Assembly (NCBI RefSeq): GCF_030382115.1
Contig: NZ_JAUDRJ010000003.1
Location: 207,506 to 213,384, forward strand
Reading direction: 5' to 3'
From: Nostoc sp. GT001
GTDB taxonomy: Bacteria > Cyanobacteriota > Cyanobacteriia > Cyanobacteriales > Nostocaceae
Length of the DNA stretch: 5,879 nt
The notes under the pieces were generated by a model. The model saw only the letters and a program-made list of their open reading frames with translations. It did no database searches and was not told where the DNA came from. Both the position numbers and the translations under genes were made by a program. This document shows, one piece after another, positions 5,447 through 5,879 of this stretch; position 1 is the stretch's first letter; each line of letters starts with the position of its first letter.

Positions 5447-5473
5447 CTGTATTGCATAATAGCTGTCAGTGCT
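5447..5473 (+). repeat. 27-bp perfect direct repeat, copy 1
   Basis: It is identical to 5546-5572, 99 bp away, and the match stops at both sides (A/T before, T/G after). It contains the right-end inverted-repeat sequence ATAGCTG..AGTGCT of the MITE and a CATAAT box resembling a -10 element. This copy lacks the following G-TA, so it is an internal end. Confidence 0.9.
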
Positions 5474-5490
5474 TTAACCCAAGTTTTTCT

Positions 5491-5509
5491 AGTCCTCTTC
5501 TAGAGGACT
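5491..5509. other. Perfect 8-bp-stem hairpin with TCT loop (first of a pair)
   Basis: AGTCCTCT (5491-5498) and AGAGGACT (5502-5509) are exact complements around TCT. With the hairpin at 5522-5540 it forms a pair of similar architecture inside the 72-bp segment between the 27-bp repeats. Confidence 0.75.
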
Positions 5510-5521
5510 TGCACCATTAGA

Positions 5522-5540
5522 CAGGGAATTCTATTCCCTG
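5522..5540. other. Perfect 8-bp-stem hairpin with TCT loop (second of a pair)
   Basis: CAGGGAAT (5522-5529) and ATTCCCTG (5533-5540) are exact complements around TCT. Outer bases AGA (5519-5521) and TCT (5545-5547) could extend the stem past a GCGG bulge. It has the same stem length and loop as the hairpin 12 bp to its left, with unrelated stem sequence. Confidence 0.75.
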
Positions 5541-5545
5541 GCGGT

Positions 5546-5572
5546 CTGTATTGCATAATAGCTGTCAGTGCT
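5546..5572 (+). repeat. 27-bp perfect direct repeat, copy 2 (outer right end of MITE)
   Basis: It is the second copy of the 27-bp repeat at 5447-5473. It is followed by G and then TA, so it forms the outer right terminus of the 203-bp element. The copy ends 23 bp before the P450 start codon, and its CATAAT (5554-5559) could act as a -10 box for that gene, although no good -35 box is seen at the usual distance. Confidence 0.9.
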
Positions 5573-5595
5573 GTATCCTTAATCGCTTCTAACTC

Positions 5596-5879
5596 ATGTC
5601 GTCACTCAGTAATCTAGAACAAGACCGATACAATCTATCTGCCCCAGAAGTACTGGCCAATCCCTATCCTACTTACCGCCGTATTTTATTAGAAGATCCT
5701 GTTTACTGGAGTGATTTTTTTGGGGGCTGGTATCTAATGCGCTATAAAGATGTTGCCGCAGCTATGCAAGACAAACGGATTTCGGCCAAGCGTCCGCCTA
5801 TTAGTAAAATACCAGAATCAGAGCAACAGAATATACTTCCCCTTCTGGAAACTCTATCAAAATGGATTCTATTTTGCGA
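5596..5879 (+). CDS. Cytochrome P450, N-terminal 94 residues (runs off right edge)
   Basis: A heme-thiolate monooxygenase, judged from its N-terminal region only. NPYPTYRRILLEDPVYWSD (22-40) followed by GGWYLMRYKDVAAAM (43-57) and DKRISAKR (59-66) is the standard start of soluble bacterial P450s: helix A, the beta-1 strands and helix B. TLSKWILFC (86-94) matches the segment just before the usual DPPxHxRLR motif, which lies beyond the window, as do the ExxR and heme-cysteine motifs. There is no membrane anchor, so it should be soluble and need separate redox partners. The ATG at 5596 is the first possible start, because an in-frame TAA lies at 5590-5592. No ribosome site is visible (TTCTAACTC precedes the ATG). 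The probable MITE ends about 20 bp upstream. Substrate and CYP family cannot be assigned. Confidence 0.88.
   Translation, partial: MSSLSNLEQDRYNLSAPEVLANPYPTYRRILLEDPVYWSDFFGGWYLMRYKDVAAAMQDKRISAKRPPISKIPESEQQNILPLLETLSKWILFC

Larger units (their letters stand above)
5371..5573. mobile_element. Probable MITE, 203 bp, TA-flanked
   Basis: The ends are inverted: CAGCACT (5371-5377) against AGTGCTG (5567-5573), then CAGCTAT (5383-5389) against ATAGCTG (5558-5564) after a short gap of unequal length. Both ends are flanked by TA (5369-5370 and 5574-5575), so the outer nine bases TACAGCACT and AGTGCTGTA are exact complements. A TA target duplication is the hallmark of IS630/Tc1-mariner elements and their non-autonomous MITEs. 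The element has no transposase, only short open frames, and contains three hairpins plus an internal second copy of its right end. It ends about 20 bp before the P450 ATG. Confidence 0.6.
5184..5595. other. Divergent intergenic region, 412 bp, rich in hairpins
   Basis: No confident gene is present. Bases 5184-5280 are AT-rich and should hold the promoter of the leftward aspartoacylase-like gene; CATAAT on the minus strand (complement of 5198-5203) is a possible -10 box without a good -35. A nearly repeated AATTATTTGAGCTA occurs at 5277-5290 and, less one T, at 5356-5368. From 5369 to 5575 lies the probable MITE described separately. No tRNA or known RNA family was recognised. Confidence 0.65.

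Noticed and set aside
5388..5459. Short ORF MRYILKAESYDRKGQKEKLY... inside the MITE
   Set aside because: Only 23 codons, its start lies in a hairpin and no transposase motif is visible. It may be a remnant of one, but this cannot be supported.
5447..5572. CRISPR-like reading of the two 27-bp repeats
   Set aside because: Only two copies, a 72-bp spacer that is itself two hairpins, and the repeat is the terminus of the surrounding MITE-like element.

Overview
The window looks like chromosomal DNA of a cyanobacterium, most likely a filamentous heterocyst-forming one (Nostoc/Anabaena type). Two direct observations support this. The palindrome GCGATCGC (HIP1) occurs seven times in 5.9 kb, and four arrays of AGTKAGG-like heptamers sit in the intergenic DNA, as in the short tandem heptanucleotide (STRR) repeats known from heterocystous cyanobacteria. 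The proteins also read as cyanobacterial, but no database search could be run.

Layout: (1) 1-90 is open to the left edge and may be the tail of a + strand gene. (2) 189-428 (+) is a small protein of unknown function. (3) 429-567 is a convergent junction with a perfect 30-bp palindrome and a short heptamer array. (4) 568-1245 (-) is a NarL/FixJ-type response regulator with no kinase beside it. (5) 1246-1505 holds two heptamer arrays and a long hairpin just after era. (6) 1506-2480 (-) is era, the ribosome-assembly GTPase. (7) 2481-2884 is the divergent era/pfkA control region, built partly from degenerate duplications that reach into the annotated era start codon. (8) 2885-3982 (+) is pfkA, 6-phosphofructokinase. 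(9) 3983-4055 is a convergent junction with a six-unit heptamer array. (10) 4056-5183 (-) is a zinc-dependent aspartoacylase/succinylglutamate desuccinylase family protein. (11) 5184-5595 is a divergent region containing a probable 203-bp MITE with TA flanks and several hairpins. (12) 5596-5879 (+) is the first 94 codons of a cytochrome P450 that runs off the right edge.

The genes do not form one pathway: two are housekeeping (era, pfkA), one is a signalling regulator, one a metallohydrolase and one a P450. No operon is evident, because every pair is divergent, convergent or separated by repeats. I see no new multi-gene system. The most interesting content is the repeat-driven remodelling of the intergenic DNA: the probable MITE ending about 20 bp before the P450 start, the nested duplications upstream of era, and the heptamer arrays placed close to gene ends.
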